Shown: piece by piece, positions 7,383 through 14,556 of the stretch
Position numbering within the stretch: the stretch's first letter is position 1
Layout of the letters: each line of letters begins with the position of its first letter
NCBI GenBank assembly: GCA_030038235.1
Contig: JASHPE010000224.1
Location: 1 to 32,792 of the forward strand
DNA: 32,792 nt
Direction of reading: 5' to 3'
DNA from: Terriglobia bacterium
GTDB lineage: Bacteria > Acidobacteriota > Terriglobia > UBA7540
The notes under the pieces: generated by a model
Databases searched by the model: none
Told to the model about the DNA's origin: nothing
The model's input: the letters and a program-made list of their open reading frames with translations, nothing else
Made by a program: the position numbers and the translations under genes

Positions 7383-8855
7383 CTACGGAATCACGCGGAA
7401 CGGCACGTTGCTCGAAAGCGTCCCGCCGGGCGTGACCACCTGGACCGTGCCGGTGGTGGCGCCTGCCGGTACGGTGGTCGTGATCAGCGACGGCGAGACG
7501 ACTGTGAATGTCGCCGATGTGCCGTTGAACGTGACGCCGGTTGCGCCGGTCAGGCTTGTTCCAAGGATGTTGACGTGCGCGCCGACCCTTCCTGAAGTGG
7601 TTTGAGTCTCCACGAATGGACCCAGACCCACGGACAGCCTGAAGACAGTGCCGCAGGAAGGAGAGCAATCTCCGGTCTCGGCGCTCCCGCCGGTCTCGGC
7701 AGTCCCATAGAAGTTCCCGTCGGTGGATTGTATTAGCCCTCCCACGGGGTTCGCGCCGTCGTAGCACTGGTATAGAGAGCAAAAGTCGTAAAGAGTAGTG
7801 AGCCTCCCGGCGGGAGTGATCTTGAAGATTGTGCCGCAGGTGGCGTACAAACAACTGCTGCCGCTATCGCCGCCTTCGAGGGTTGTTCCGTAAAAACTGC
7901 CATCAGTGGCCTGAACCAGTGCTCCGGAAGGATATTTGCCGTCTGTAAGATCGAAACTGTGCAACGTCGTCAGGGTTCCACCTGGCGTTATTTTGAAGAC
8001 AGTCCCGCAGCCATCCACGCAGGCTTCGCTTGTGCCACCTGCCAGCGTGGTTCCGTAGAAGTTCCCATCGATGGCCTGAATTAGTTCGTAGGGGTTCCCA
8101 CCGTCTGTCAGGTCGAAGCTGTGCAGCGTCGTTAGCGTGCCACCCAGCGTTATTCGAAACACCGTGCCGCAACCACCCGTACAGTTAGCGCTGCTGCCGC
8201 CCTGCACGGTTGTCCCATAGAAGCTCCCATCGGCGGCTTGGATCAGTGCGTAGGGATCGAGGCCATCCGCACAACCACTTTGACTGCAGAAATTGTAAAG
8301 GATCGTCGGAGTGCCGTTCGGGTTGGCCCTGAACAACGTACCATAGCCATTGGTACCACCGGCGCCGGTGGTACCAAAAAGCCTCTGATTGGCAGCCTGA
8401 ACGAGCGCTGTTTGCGGTGTGGCCCCGTCCCTGCAATTGCTCTGCGAGCAGAAATTGTGAAGCGCCGTAAAAGTGCCACTCAACGTCAGCTCAAAGAGCG
8501 TGCCATAGCCGTTGCTTCCACCCTGCGGCGCAGTGCCATAGAAGTTCCCATTGGCAGCCTGGATCAGTGCAGCTTCGGGGTGGGCACCGTCCGTCAATTC
8601 AAAAGTATGTAGCACCGTGAACGCGCCGCCTGAGCTGATTCTGAAAATCGTTCCATAGTTGTTGGTGCCTTCGTCAGCTGATCCGTAAAAGTTCCCATCT
8701 GTGGCCTGCACCAGCGGAGCCTGCGGGCCGGCGCCGTCGCCGCCGCCGGAGAAACTGTATAGCACGGTGAGAGTCTGTGCCGGCGCGGCAATCGCCGGTG
8801 CCAGGATGAACAAACAACTCGCCGAAATCGCGAATAGCCGCTTGAACTTTTGCAT
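7383..8855 (-). CDS. Secreted GloVer-type tandem-repeat protein with C-terminal IPT/TIG-like domain
   Basis: The 490-residue protein has a signal peptide (basic MQKFKR, hydrophobic core, likely cut after APA near residue 26). Seven tandem repeats of about 50-58 residues follow, each built on a pattern like TLHSF..DG..P...LIQA.DGNFYGTT..GG....GT.F.I. This matches the GloVer repeat (TIGR03803) as I know it. Repeats 3-7 contain extra Cys pairs that could form disulfides. The last 80 or so residues look like an IPT/TIG immunoglobulin-like domain (GRVGAHVNILGTSLTGATGV). The start is supported by GGAGG at 8860-8864 on the complement. The protein is probably exported or surface-attached; no catalytic motif is seen and its function is unknown. 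Flagellar genes flank it on the other strand, so it looks like an insertion into the locus. Confidence 0.9.
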   Translation of the reverse strand: MQKFKRLFAISASCLFILAPAIAAPAQTLTVLYSFSGGGDGAGPQAPLVQATDGNFYGSADEGTNNYGTIFRISSGGAFTVLHTFELTDGAHPEAALIQAANGNFYGTAPQGGSNGYGTLFELTLSGTFTALHNFCSQSNCRDGATPQTALVQAANQRLFGTTGAGGTNGYGTLFRANPNGTPTILYNFCSQSGCADGLDPYALIQAADGSFYGTTVQGGSSANCTGGCGTVFRITLGGTLTTLHSFDLTDGGNPYELIQAIDGNFYGTTLAGGTSEACVDGCGTVFKITPGGTLTTLHSFDLTDGKYPSGALVQATDGSFYGTTLEGGDSGSSCLYATCGTIFKITPAGRLTTLYDFCSLYQCYDGANPVGGLIQSTDGNFYGTAETGGSAETGDCSPSCGTVFRLSVGLGPFVETQTTSGRVGAHVNILGTSLTGATGVTFNGTSATFTVVSPSLITTTVPAGATTGTVQVVTPGGTLSSNVPFRVIP

Positions 8856-9258
8856 AACGCCTCCCTGTTTCGCCCTATGGGCCTCGCGCCGCTGATGGAT
8901 ACTTACCCGAGTATGGCGTCCATCATGCTCCGTTACCCCCCCTTCGCGTCAAACGATTTATTGCGACCATGGCGTGTGATAGCCGGATGGTTATAGAGGC
9001 AGATGAAACCGATATTGGGGACCGGGAAATCGATTCCGGATGCCTCGTCGGCTGACTGCGGATTCATCCGGCAACCGGAAACTGATTGCCCGCTTGCTAG
9101 GCAACGCTTGCCGCCGGAGATCGCGCGCGGCTGCTGCAGAGCTCGATAGGTTGCGTGTTGTGGCGCTGTAAGCGCTTGGAAATGAAGGCCATAACTGAAA
9201 CGTGCAGACTCTGGCGGTTCTGGTGTTGCGAATGCAATGGTCTCGGCGACGGAGAGCC
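8856..9258. other. 403-nt intergenic region with divergent start signals
   Basis: This gap lies between the divergent GloVer-repeat gene and fliK. On the minus side there is only a recognisable ribosome binding site (GGAGG, 8860-8864); no convincing -35/-10 pair was found. On the plus side a -24/-12-like site lies at 9221-9236. The fliK frame is open upstream to a GTG at 9202, but the codons before 9259 overlap the putative promoter and look non-coding. Nothing else in the first 340 bases could be assigned. Confidence 0.6.
9221..9236 (+). promoter_or_regulatory. Candidate sigma-54 promoter of fliK-flgD-flgE
   Basis: TGGTGTTGCGAATGCA has the invariant GG (9222-9223) and GC (9234-9235) separated by exactly 10 nt, as in -24/-12 promoters, although the -24 half is weak beyond TGG. 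A transcript would start near 9247, just before the ribosome binding site GGAG at 9251-9254 and ATG 9259. It is supported by better matches at the heads of two other flagellar operons in the window. Confidence 0.5.
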
Positions 9259-11256
9259 ATGAACGCTTTGCTGCCACATGTCGTAGGCGAGTCAACATCG
9301 GGCGGAATCTCCGGGCTTCGCAATATGGGCAACATGGGCAACATGGAATCCAGCGCAGTATCGAGCGGCTCGTTTTCAGAGCACCTTCAAGACGCCATAG
9401 CAGCACGCTCGGAAGTGGCGCCAAGCGATCGCGCGTCGGACTCACGGAACCAAGGGGCGGTGAAGAAAGACGAAAGTGCCGGTCCGTCTACAGTGGCTAC
9501 AGTGGCTGCAGGGGCTACACGGGCTACACCGCGTGAATCTGCCGGTGAGCAGGCTTCCGATACTGTCAGGCCACAGGCAAGTGGATCAGGAACCGCAGTT
9601 TCACCCGAGCGTACCGGAGCGGTGAGCGACGGCCAGTCCGCAGAAGCCGGCAGGATGCCCGCGCTCCCAACCGCTCAACTCGCGGGCGGTGTTGCGGGAA
9701 AGATATCGTCTCCACAGGCTGCTCCTGAGACAGCCAACGAGCCCTCGCAATCACTCGTCGGCCTTAGCGTTCCAACCCCCGCGCCTTTCGCAACGCCGGT
9801 TGCGACGTCCTGCGACTTCACGATAGCCGCTCAGCCGAGCGCCCTCGCGGAAACAAATTCGGCCGATTCCGACGCGGAGCTAGCGAATTGCGAAGTTGAG
9901 CCCGGATCGACCGGCGACGCTGTGCCCTCGCAGGCAGGTTCAACGGACGGCGCTCAAAGCTCAACCTCGGCCGGCAAGTCAACGAGCGTGAAAGATGGTT
10001 CAGGCGCGGAAGATGGCTCCGGGGCCAACATGGAAGGCGACTCGAACAGTCCGGTCGTCGAGCCAGGAAACGCCTCGCCGGATCCGGCGGTTGCGCTGGA
10101 AGGCCTCTCCGGTGAACCGGCACTTGCAGCGGACGCGAAGGAGGCAAGCTCAGGACCTCCCGATCCAAGGTTCCAGATTCAAGATGGTTCAAAGTCTGCC
10201 GACGCTGATTCCCGTGGTATCCAAAGTAACGAAAGCATCGCAACGAAGGGCTCGACGTCGCACAACACTTCTTTAGTCGCACCTCCGGACTTTCGTGGAG
10301 CTTACTCTCCAGCACCTGAAGGCTTCACTGGCGCTCTCAATGGAGTGGACGCCATGACGGCGTTCCCGGGCGGCGGCAATGGCTCCGCCGGAGCAGCTTC
10401 ATCCGGACAGGCGGGCGCGCAGGCTGGGTTGTCATTGCATTCGGACTTCACCTCGGCGTGGAACTCACCCGCCGCGAGTACAGAGTCCGCACTCGCCGGC
10501 CAGGCGTCGACAGGGTCGACAATACAGTCGGCCTGGGATGGCGCGACCTCCGTTTCGTTCGGCACTCCCCTTGATGCGGCAAGTGCCAGTACGACGGGCG
10601 GGCAAAATGCCGCGACCGTGTCAGCAGACTATCCACTCCCTGGCTGCTCTACCCTCAATTTGACGGGCTTTGGATCGTCCGGTCCGACCACGGTAGTTGC
10701 CTTTCAGCCTCAGTCCGGACCGGGAGTAATGTCGGACTCGTCGGCGAAAGGTTCGGCGCAGACCGAAGGAGCTTCGCAGACGATGCAGGAGGGAGCCCTC
10801 GAGGCGTGGCAAAACGTCGCCGCGCACTTGGAGCGTGTGAATGCAGCCACGCTGGATTCCCTGCCCTATGGCACTGAAATGCGCGTCCAGATGCACACAG
10901 ACGCGTTCGGCCCGTTGGAAATTCGCGCCACTTTGGAAGCCGGGAAAATCGGAGCCGCGATCGGCGTCGAAAATCCGGAAGCCCATCACACGCTGGTGGG
11001 CCAGATCTCGGCGCTGCAGCAGTCACTGGCCGACAGGCACGTTCAGTTGGACCAGGTGACGGTAGTAAGGACATCGAGTCAAAACTCGACAGACCCGGGG
11101 TGGAGCTCAAACCAGCAGCGCGATGATTCCACACCGTTTTCCAGGCTTGCTCAACAGGCCCGCGGGCACGCCTCGGAATCCGAACCGTCATTGGTATCGG
11201 AAACTGAGGCCGGGCAAACAGAAAATCTATGGGGAAGGTTGAGCGTGCGCGCCTGA
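9259..11256 (+). CDS. fliK: Flagellar hook-length control protein FliK
   Basis: FliK is exported during hook growth, measures hook length and switches export specificity through FlhB. The 665-residue protein is long for the family. About 530 residues are low-complexity Ser/Ala/Gly/Thr/Asp-rich sequence without Cys-rich or globular signs. A conserved C-terminal Flg_hook-like domain follows at about residues 510-620 (YGTEMRVQMHTDAFGPLEIR, then HTLVGQISALQQSLADRHV). I chose ATG 9259 because GGAG at 9251-9254 precedes it; upstream in-frame starts lack one. flgD follows 24 nt later. Two sets of 9-nt in-frame repeats lie in the N-terminal part. Identity rests on the C-terminal domain and the hook-operon context. 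Confidence 0.9.
   Translation: MNALLPHVVGESTSGGISGLRNMGNMGNMESSAVSSGSFSEHLQDAIAARSEVAPSDRASDSRNQGAVKKDESAGPSTVATVAAGATRATPRESAGEQASDTVRPQASGSGTAVSPERTGAVSDGQSAEAGRMPALPTAQLAGGVAGKISSPQAAPETANEPSQSLVGLSVPTPAPFATPVATSCDFTIAAQPSALAETNSADSDAELANCEVEPGSTGDAVPSQAGSTDGAQSSTSAGKSTSVKDGSGAEDGSGANMEGDSNSPVVEPGNASPDPAVALEGLSGEPALAADAKEASSGPPDPRFQIQDGSKSADADSRGIQSNESIATKGSTSHNTSLVAPPDFRGAYSPAPEGFTGALNGVDAMTAFPGGGNGSAGAASSGQAGAQAGLSLHSDFTSAWNSPAASTESALAGQASTGSTIQSAWDGATSVSFGTPLDAASASTTGGQNAATVSADYPLPGCSTLNLTGFGSSGPTTVVAFQPQSGPGVMSDSSAKGSAQTEGASQTMQEGALEAWQNVAAHLERVNAATLDSLPYGTEMRVQMHTDAFGPLEIRATLEAGKIGAAIGVENPEAHHTLVGQISALQQSLADRHVQLDQVTVVRTSSQNSTDPGWSSNQQRDDSTPFSRLAQQARGHASESEPSLVSETEAGQTENLWGRLSVRA
9321..9347 (+). 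repeat. Three 9-nt in-frame repeats inside fliK
   Basis: CAATATGGG, CAACATGGG and CAACATGGA follow one another at 9321, 9330 and 9339, encoding Asn-Met-Gly units. The unit is a multiple of three, so gain or loss of a copy would keep the frame and change FliK length by three residues. Confidence 0.85.
9488..9530 (+). repeat. Four and a half 9-nt in-frame repeats inside fliK
   Basis: Units beginning at 9488, 9497, 9506, 9515 and (partial) 9524 follow the pattern CTACAGTGG with small changes (CTGCAGGGG, CTACACGGG, CTACACC). They encode an Ala/Thr-rich stretch (TVATVAAGATRAT). This is a candidate slippage tract that preserves the frame. Confidence 0.85.
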
Positions 11257-11280
11257 CCTTCGAATGAAGGAGACACTGAA

Positions 11281-11634
11281 ATGAATATCCAAGGAATGCT
11301 ATCACCGATCGTCGCGCGAGCCATGGATTCGAGCACTTCGACCTCCGGAAGCTCGGCTGCCAGCAGCTCGACCGGTTCTACGAGTTCCAGCAGCAATACA
11401 GCGATCAGTCAAAGCTCTTTTCTTCAACTTATAGCGACCGAGCTTCAGGCGCAGGACCCTACCAATCCGCTCGACCCCGCCCAGTTCATGGGTCAGCTGG
11501 TTCAGTTTGATACGCTCGATCAGGTCACGGGCATTTACAATCTGCTCGCCGGGGGCAGTAACGCCACCACCGGAGGCGGGGCCGCAAGTACGACCGGCTC
11601 CGCGGCAAGCTCTTCAGCTCTGCAGAACTACTAG
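11281..11634 (+). CDS. flgD: Short flagellar hook-cap protein FlgD
   Basis: FlgD forms the cap that guides hook subunit assembly. Only the N-terminal conserved domain is present: SQSSFLQLIATELQAQDPTN at about residues 44-63, then PLDPAQFMGQLVQFDTLDQV, the diagnostic FlgD segment. It is flanked by Ser/Thr/Gly-rich low-complexity tails. At 117 residues it lacks the C-terminal Ig-like/tudor part found in FlgD proteins of about 220 residues; short FlgD proteins of this kind are known, for example in Bacillus. GAAGGAG lies upstream, and the stop TAG precedes flgE by 25 nt. The gene looks intact rather than frameshifted, because flgE follows immediately with its own ribosome binding site. Confidence 0.92.
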   Translation: MNIQGMLSPIVARAMDSSTSTSGSSAASSSTGSTSSSSNTAISQSSFLQLIATELQAQDPTNPLDPAQFMGQLVQFDTLDQVTGIYNLLAGGSNATTGGGAASTTGSAASSSALQNY

Positions 11635-11659
11635 AGAGGAACTCAAGGAGAAAAAAGAA

Positions 11660-13213
11660 ATGGGATCACTATCAATTCCGCTTTCGGGGCTGCTCGCGAG
11701 CCAGGAAGACCTCGGAATCATTTCCAACAACCTCGCGAACCTTAATACGACCGGCTTCAAAGGAAGCACGGCGAACTTCAGCGACTTGTTCTATGGGCAG
11801 CTCGGCACCGACGGCGCCGGTAACGCTATCCAGGAGGGCATGGGAACGCAGATCGGTTCGACTTCGATCAACTTCACCGAAGGAAGCACCGAGGACACGG
11901 GCGTCGACAGCAACGTCATGATCCAGGGCAACGGCTTTCTGCAGGTCCAAAACAATGGCCAAACACTTTACACGCGCGATGGGGACCTCTCGCTGAATTC
12001 GAGCGGTAATCTGGTGACTCCGGACGGTTCCGAAGTGATGGGCTTCCCGGCGACGGACGGAGTGGTCAATGCCAGCGGATCGACACAGCCCCTGCTGATC
12101 AACATCGGGCAGACGACGCCCCCAGAGGCCACGGCAAATGTTAGCTTGACGATGAACCTCAACGCTAATGCGGGAATCCCGGCAAGCCAGCAGACCGGAA
12201 CGGGCATTGATGCCGGTACGACTTTGGCAACGGGCAGTGTCCTCTCGTTCTCCGACGGCGCCAACCCGGCCGATACCTTCAGCTACACAACCCAAGCCGG
12301 CGATACGCTGCAGACTGTGGTCGATCAGATCAACGCCAGCGGGAACTTCACAGCCGAGCTCTCAGGGAACTCTCTGGTAATAACCGCGAGTAACGGCACG
12401 GCGATCAGCTTTACGAAGAATAACTTGACAGACGCCGCGACCGGCGCAGAATCGGAGAGCTTCGCATCCTCCGCCCAGGGTTCCTACAGTACACCTGTGA
12501 CCGTATACGATTCCCTGGGCAACAGCCATGTTGTGGAGTTCAACTTCACACAAACCGCGGCGAACACCTGGTCCTACCAGATCACGCTTCCGGCCGCGGA
12601 TGTGGGGAAGAGCGGAAACCCCGTCGTGCTGGGAAGCGGAACGCTGACGTTCTCAGGCTCCGGAGTTCTGACGTCACCCTCCAGCAGTGTCGCTGGCATT
12701 ACGCTGCCGTCCGGCACGAACCTGGCGGACGGCGCGAAGGCTCTCGATTTCAGTTGGAATCTCTTCAGCTCTTCGAACGCACCCCTGGTAACTCAGGTTG
12801 CGGGGGCATCATCGACCTCCAGCACACAGCAGGACGGCTACGCCGCCGGCACGCTTCAGACCTTCTCGATCGAGCAGGACGGGACCATCCAGGGATCGTT
12901 CAGCAATGGCCAGGTGAGTGCGCTCGGCCAGATCGCGCTGGCCACCTTCCCCAACGAAGAGGGGTTGCTCGAGACGGGAAACGGAAACTTCGAGTCGAGT
13001 CTGGCGTCGGGCCTTCCGAGCGTGGGAATCCCGGGGACCGACGGACTTGGGACTCTCGAGGGTGGAGCACTGGAGGGATCGAACGTGGACATCTCAACCG
13101 AGTTCTCCAATCTCATTCTCGCCCAGCAGGGCTACGAAGCTAACGCGCGTGCCTTCAACATCGAAAGCGACATCTTCACGAATAGCACGATTGACCTCGG
13201 CATCGGCCAGTAA
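11660..13213 (+). CDS. flgE: Flagellar hook protein FlgE
   Basis: FlgE polymerises into the hook, the universal joint between rod and filament. The 517-residue protein starts at ATG 11660, nine bases after AAGGAG (11645-11650); the frame is open upstream but overlaps flgD. The N-terminus carries the rod/hook signature ISNNLANLNTTGFKGS, then GNGFLQVQNNGQTLYTRDGD as in FlgE/F/G. A variable D2-like region with a LysM-unlike FSYTTQAGDTLQTVVDQINA stretch occupies the middle, followed by YDSLGNSHVVEFNFT. The C-terminus ends with SNVDISTEFSNLILAQQGYE and ANARAFN, the conserved hook/rod tail. A strong hairpin follows 25 nt after the stop. Confidence 0.97.
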   Translation: MGSLSIPLSGLLASQEDLGIISNNLANLNTTGFKGSTANFSDLFYGQLGTDGAGNAIQEGMGTQIGSTSINFTEGSTEDTGVDSNVMIQGNGFLQVQNNGQTLYTRDGDLSLNSSGNLVTPDGSEVMGFPATDGVVNASGSTQPLLINIGQTTPPEATANVSLTMNLNANAGIPASQQTGTGIDAGTTLATGSVLSFSDGANPADTFSYTTQAGDTLQTVVDQINASGNFTAELSGNSLVITASNGTAISFTKNNLTDAATGAESESFASSAQGSYSTPVTVYDSLGNSHVVEFNFTQTAANTWSYQITLPAADVGKSGNPVVLGSGTLTFSGSGVLTSPSSSVAGITLPSGTNLADGAKALDFSWNLFSSSNAPLVTQVAGASSTSSTQQDGYAAGTLQTFSIEQDGTIQGSFSNGQVSALGQIALATFPNEEGLLETGNGNFESSLASGLPSVGIPGTDGLGTLEGGALEGSNVDISTEFSNLILAQQGYEANARAFNIESDIFTNSTIDLGIGQ

Positions 13214-13238
13214 TTCTGGACGGTGCTGCCCGAGCGCA

Positions 13239-13266
13239 GGCTCTCCCCTTTTCCGAGGGGAGAGCC
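13239..13266 (+). terminator. Transcription terminator hairpin after flgE
   Basis: GGCTCTCCCC (13239-13248) and GGGGAGAGCC (13257-13266) form a perfect 10-bp stem around the loop TTTTCCGA, followed by a short TTCT. The T-tract is weak, but position directly after the fliK-flgD-flgE operon and before a separate promoter supports terminator function. Confidence 0.75.
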
Positions 13267-13439
13267 TTCTCAGCGGGAACATGATTAGAGAACTATAATG
13301 AAAGCCAGCTCTCCTAACCCACGACTGGCTCGCGGCTGAGCGATCACTTTACGAGTTTCTCTGAAGCCCACACCCCCCAAGTCGAATCGTACTAAAGCCT
13401 TCCGGACGACCATCGGACCAGCTCGGGTCTGAGTGTGTT

Positions 13440-13455
13440 TGGCTCGACGCTTGCA
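13440..13455 (+). promoter_or_regulatory. Sigma-54 promoter of the fliL-export-switch operon
   Basis: TGGCTCGACGCTTGCA differs from the family consensus TGGCACG-N4-TTGCA at a single defined position, with GG (13441-13442) and GC (13453-13454) ten bases apart. It is the best sigma-54 match seen in the window and lies in the 254-nt gap after the flgE terminator. The predicted transcript start, about 13466, is two bases before the fliL GTG codon. Confidence 0.8.
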
Positions 13456-13467
13456 CTGTCGTGAGCC

Positions 13468-13950
13468 GTGACCGCACAAACTCAATCCGGAGGATCAAGC
13501 CCAAAAACTCGTTTTCCTAGACTCGCGATAGCAGTGGCCATGCTCGCACTGCTCGGTGCCGTATGGTTGGTCAACGCACGCCAACACATCAGCGAGGCGC
13601 TGATGAGGACGGACGATGCCTCGCCCGACACAGTTAAGTCGCTCGTACACCTCGAAAGCTTCGTAGTTAACCTCGCCGACAGCGATCAGTCAGCGTTTCT
13701 GAAAGTAGGCATCGATCTCGGAATAGGCCAGATCGGCAAGAAACAGCCCATGATCGACAAGGGCTCGCTATTACTCTCCAAGATTCGCGATGTGGTCCTC
13801 TCTGTGCTGACCACCTGCCAATCCGCCGACCTGCTCGCGCCTGATGGCAAAGCGAAGCTGAAGCAGCGCCTGCTGGAGGCCCTCAGAGAACAGGTCCCCG
13901 ATCTTCCGGTCAAAGAAATCTACTTCACCGAGTTCCTTGTTCAACGTTAA
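13468..13950 (+). CDS. fliL: Flagellar basal body-associated protein FliL
   Basis: FliL is a single-pass inner-membrane protein that surrounds and supports the stator. The 160-residue protein has one membrane segment at about residues 18-36 after a basic stretch. The periplasmic FliL domain contains LVHLESFVVNLADSDQ, SAFLKVGIDLGIG, KIRDVVLSVLTTCQSADLL and the C-terminal IYFTEFLVQR, a clear family signature. The GTG start at 13468 is the only in-frame start that keeps the full N-terminus, but the predicted sigma-54 transcript begins only two bases earlier, so translation may be nearly leaderless. A GGAGG sits inside the coding region at 13489-13493 without a usable in-frame start after it. The fliN-like gene follows 4 nt later. 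Confidence 0.93.
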   Translation: MTAQTQSGGSSPKTRFPRLAIAVAMLALLGAVWLVNARQHISEALMRTDDASPDTVKSLVHLESFVVNLADSDQSAFLKVGIDLGIGQIGKKQPMIDKGSLLLSKIRDVVLSVLTTCQSADLLAPDGKAKLKQRLLEALREQVPDLPVKEIYFTEFLVQR

Positions 13951-13954
13951 GCCA

Positions 13955-14242
13955 GTGGAAAACAAAAGACCCGCTACCGAAATCCAGCCCAACTCCGGAG
14001 CAAACGCCCCGGCAGAGAATCCCTGGGCCGTTGTGAGCCTGCTCCCGTGCGTCCTCAGCGCCGAGATCGAAGCCCGGTGCTTCACGGTCGGCGACCTGCT
14101 GGATCTTGGAGTCGGCTCGGTCATCAATTCGCACCATTCCAAGGCAGGTCCCATACCGCTGTGGGTGAACGGGGTGAAACTGTGTTGGGCGGAATTCGAT
14201 GTGATAGGAAATCGGCTCGGTGTTCGGGTTACCGAGCCCTAA
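13955..14242 (+). CDS. Short FliN-like SpoA-domain switch protein
   Basis: This 95-residue protein is essentially one SpoA (FliN/YscQ C-terminal) domain: VVSLLPCVLSAEIEARCFTV, then GDLLDLGVGSVI, PLWVNGVKLCWAEFDVIGNR and LGVRVTE. Such domains form the lower C-ring and dock FliH. The length is typical of a minimal FliN. I chose GTG 13955, four bases after the fliL stop; an upstream in-frame TTG at 13937 overlapping fliL is possible, and neither has a strong ribosome binding site. A second, longer SpoA protein is encoded beside fliM at 21422-22258, so this genome carries two FliN-type genes in one operon. Which one is the main C-ring subunit cannot be told from sequence. Confidence 0.85.
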   Translation: MENKRPATEIQPNSGANAPAENPWAVVSLLPCVLSAEIEARCFTVGDLLDLGVGSVINSHHSKAGPIPLWVNGVKLCWAEFDVIGNRLGVRVTEP

Positions 14243-14253
14243 TAGAGACCATC

Positions 14254-14556
14254 ATGAAGACACGTCGCGCCAAAGCTTACCGACAACCAACCGTGCTGCA
14301 ACAGGTCATCCGAAATCTTCGCCGTCTCCTGTCGGCCGCGACACGGTGGAGTCAAACGATCTCCCTGAAGCGTCGTGAGAATCAGTTGCGTCTCTGCGAG
14401 ACACTCTCACTTGGAGACAGAAGATTCCTCGCCGTTGTGCTGGTTGAGCAGCAGAAGTACCTGGTGGGCGGAGCTCCGAATTCGGTGGCGCTGCTCGCCA
14501 AGCTGTCCGCTCCGGCACAAACGGCCCGCCTGGATGATGAGGTGCACCTCCTGTGA
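14254..14556 (+). CDS. fliO: FliO-like protein without a visible membrane segment
   Basis: FliO assists assembly of the FliP-FliQ-FliR export gate. The 100-residue protein carries the cytoplasmic FliO region: LRLCETLSLGDRRFLAVVLV, then EQQKYLVGGAPNSVALLAKL, which follows the family's 'hLGpRrsLaLV...LLVG.t...LLael' pattern. Unlike typical FliO, the roughly 40 residues before this are basic and polar (MKTRRAKAYRQPTVLQQVIR) and no hydrophobic segment is seen. Sequence upstream in the same frame overlaps the fliN-like gene and is also not hydrophobic. The stop overlaps the fliP GTG start. Position directly before fliP and the domain pattern make the call; lack of the membrane anchor is the oddity. 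Confidence 0.78.
   Translation: MKTRRAKAYRQPTVLQQVIRNLRRLLSAATRWSQTISLKRRENQLRLCETLSLGDRRFLAVVLVEQQKYLVGGAPNSVALLAKLSAPAQTARLDDEVHLL

Noticed and set aside
9202-9258. An upstream in-frame GTG start for fliK.
   Set aside because: The extension overlaps the putative promoter and lacks a ribosome binding site, while ATG 9259 has GGAG four bases away.
8933-9445. A 170-codon minus-strand frame across the fliK promoter and start.
   Set aside because: It is antisense to fliK with unbiased composition and no domain; judged a shadow of GC-rich coding sequence.
13294-13299. A perfect TATAAT in the flgE-fliL gap.
   Set aside because: No acceptable -35 hexamer lies 16-18 bases upstream, and the better-supported promoter is the sigma-54 site at 13440.
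13285-13485. A 66-codon minus-strand frame in the gap before fliL.
   Set aside because: It covers the sigma-54 promoter and fliL start, has no ribosome binding site I can see and no recognisable motif.
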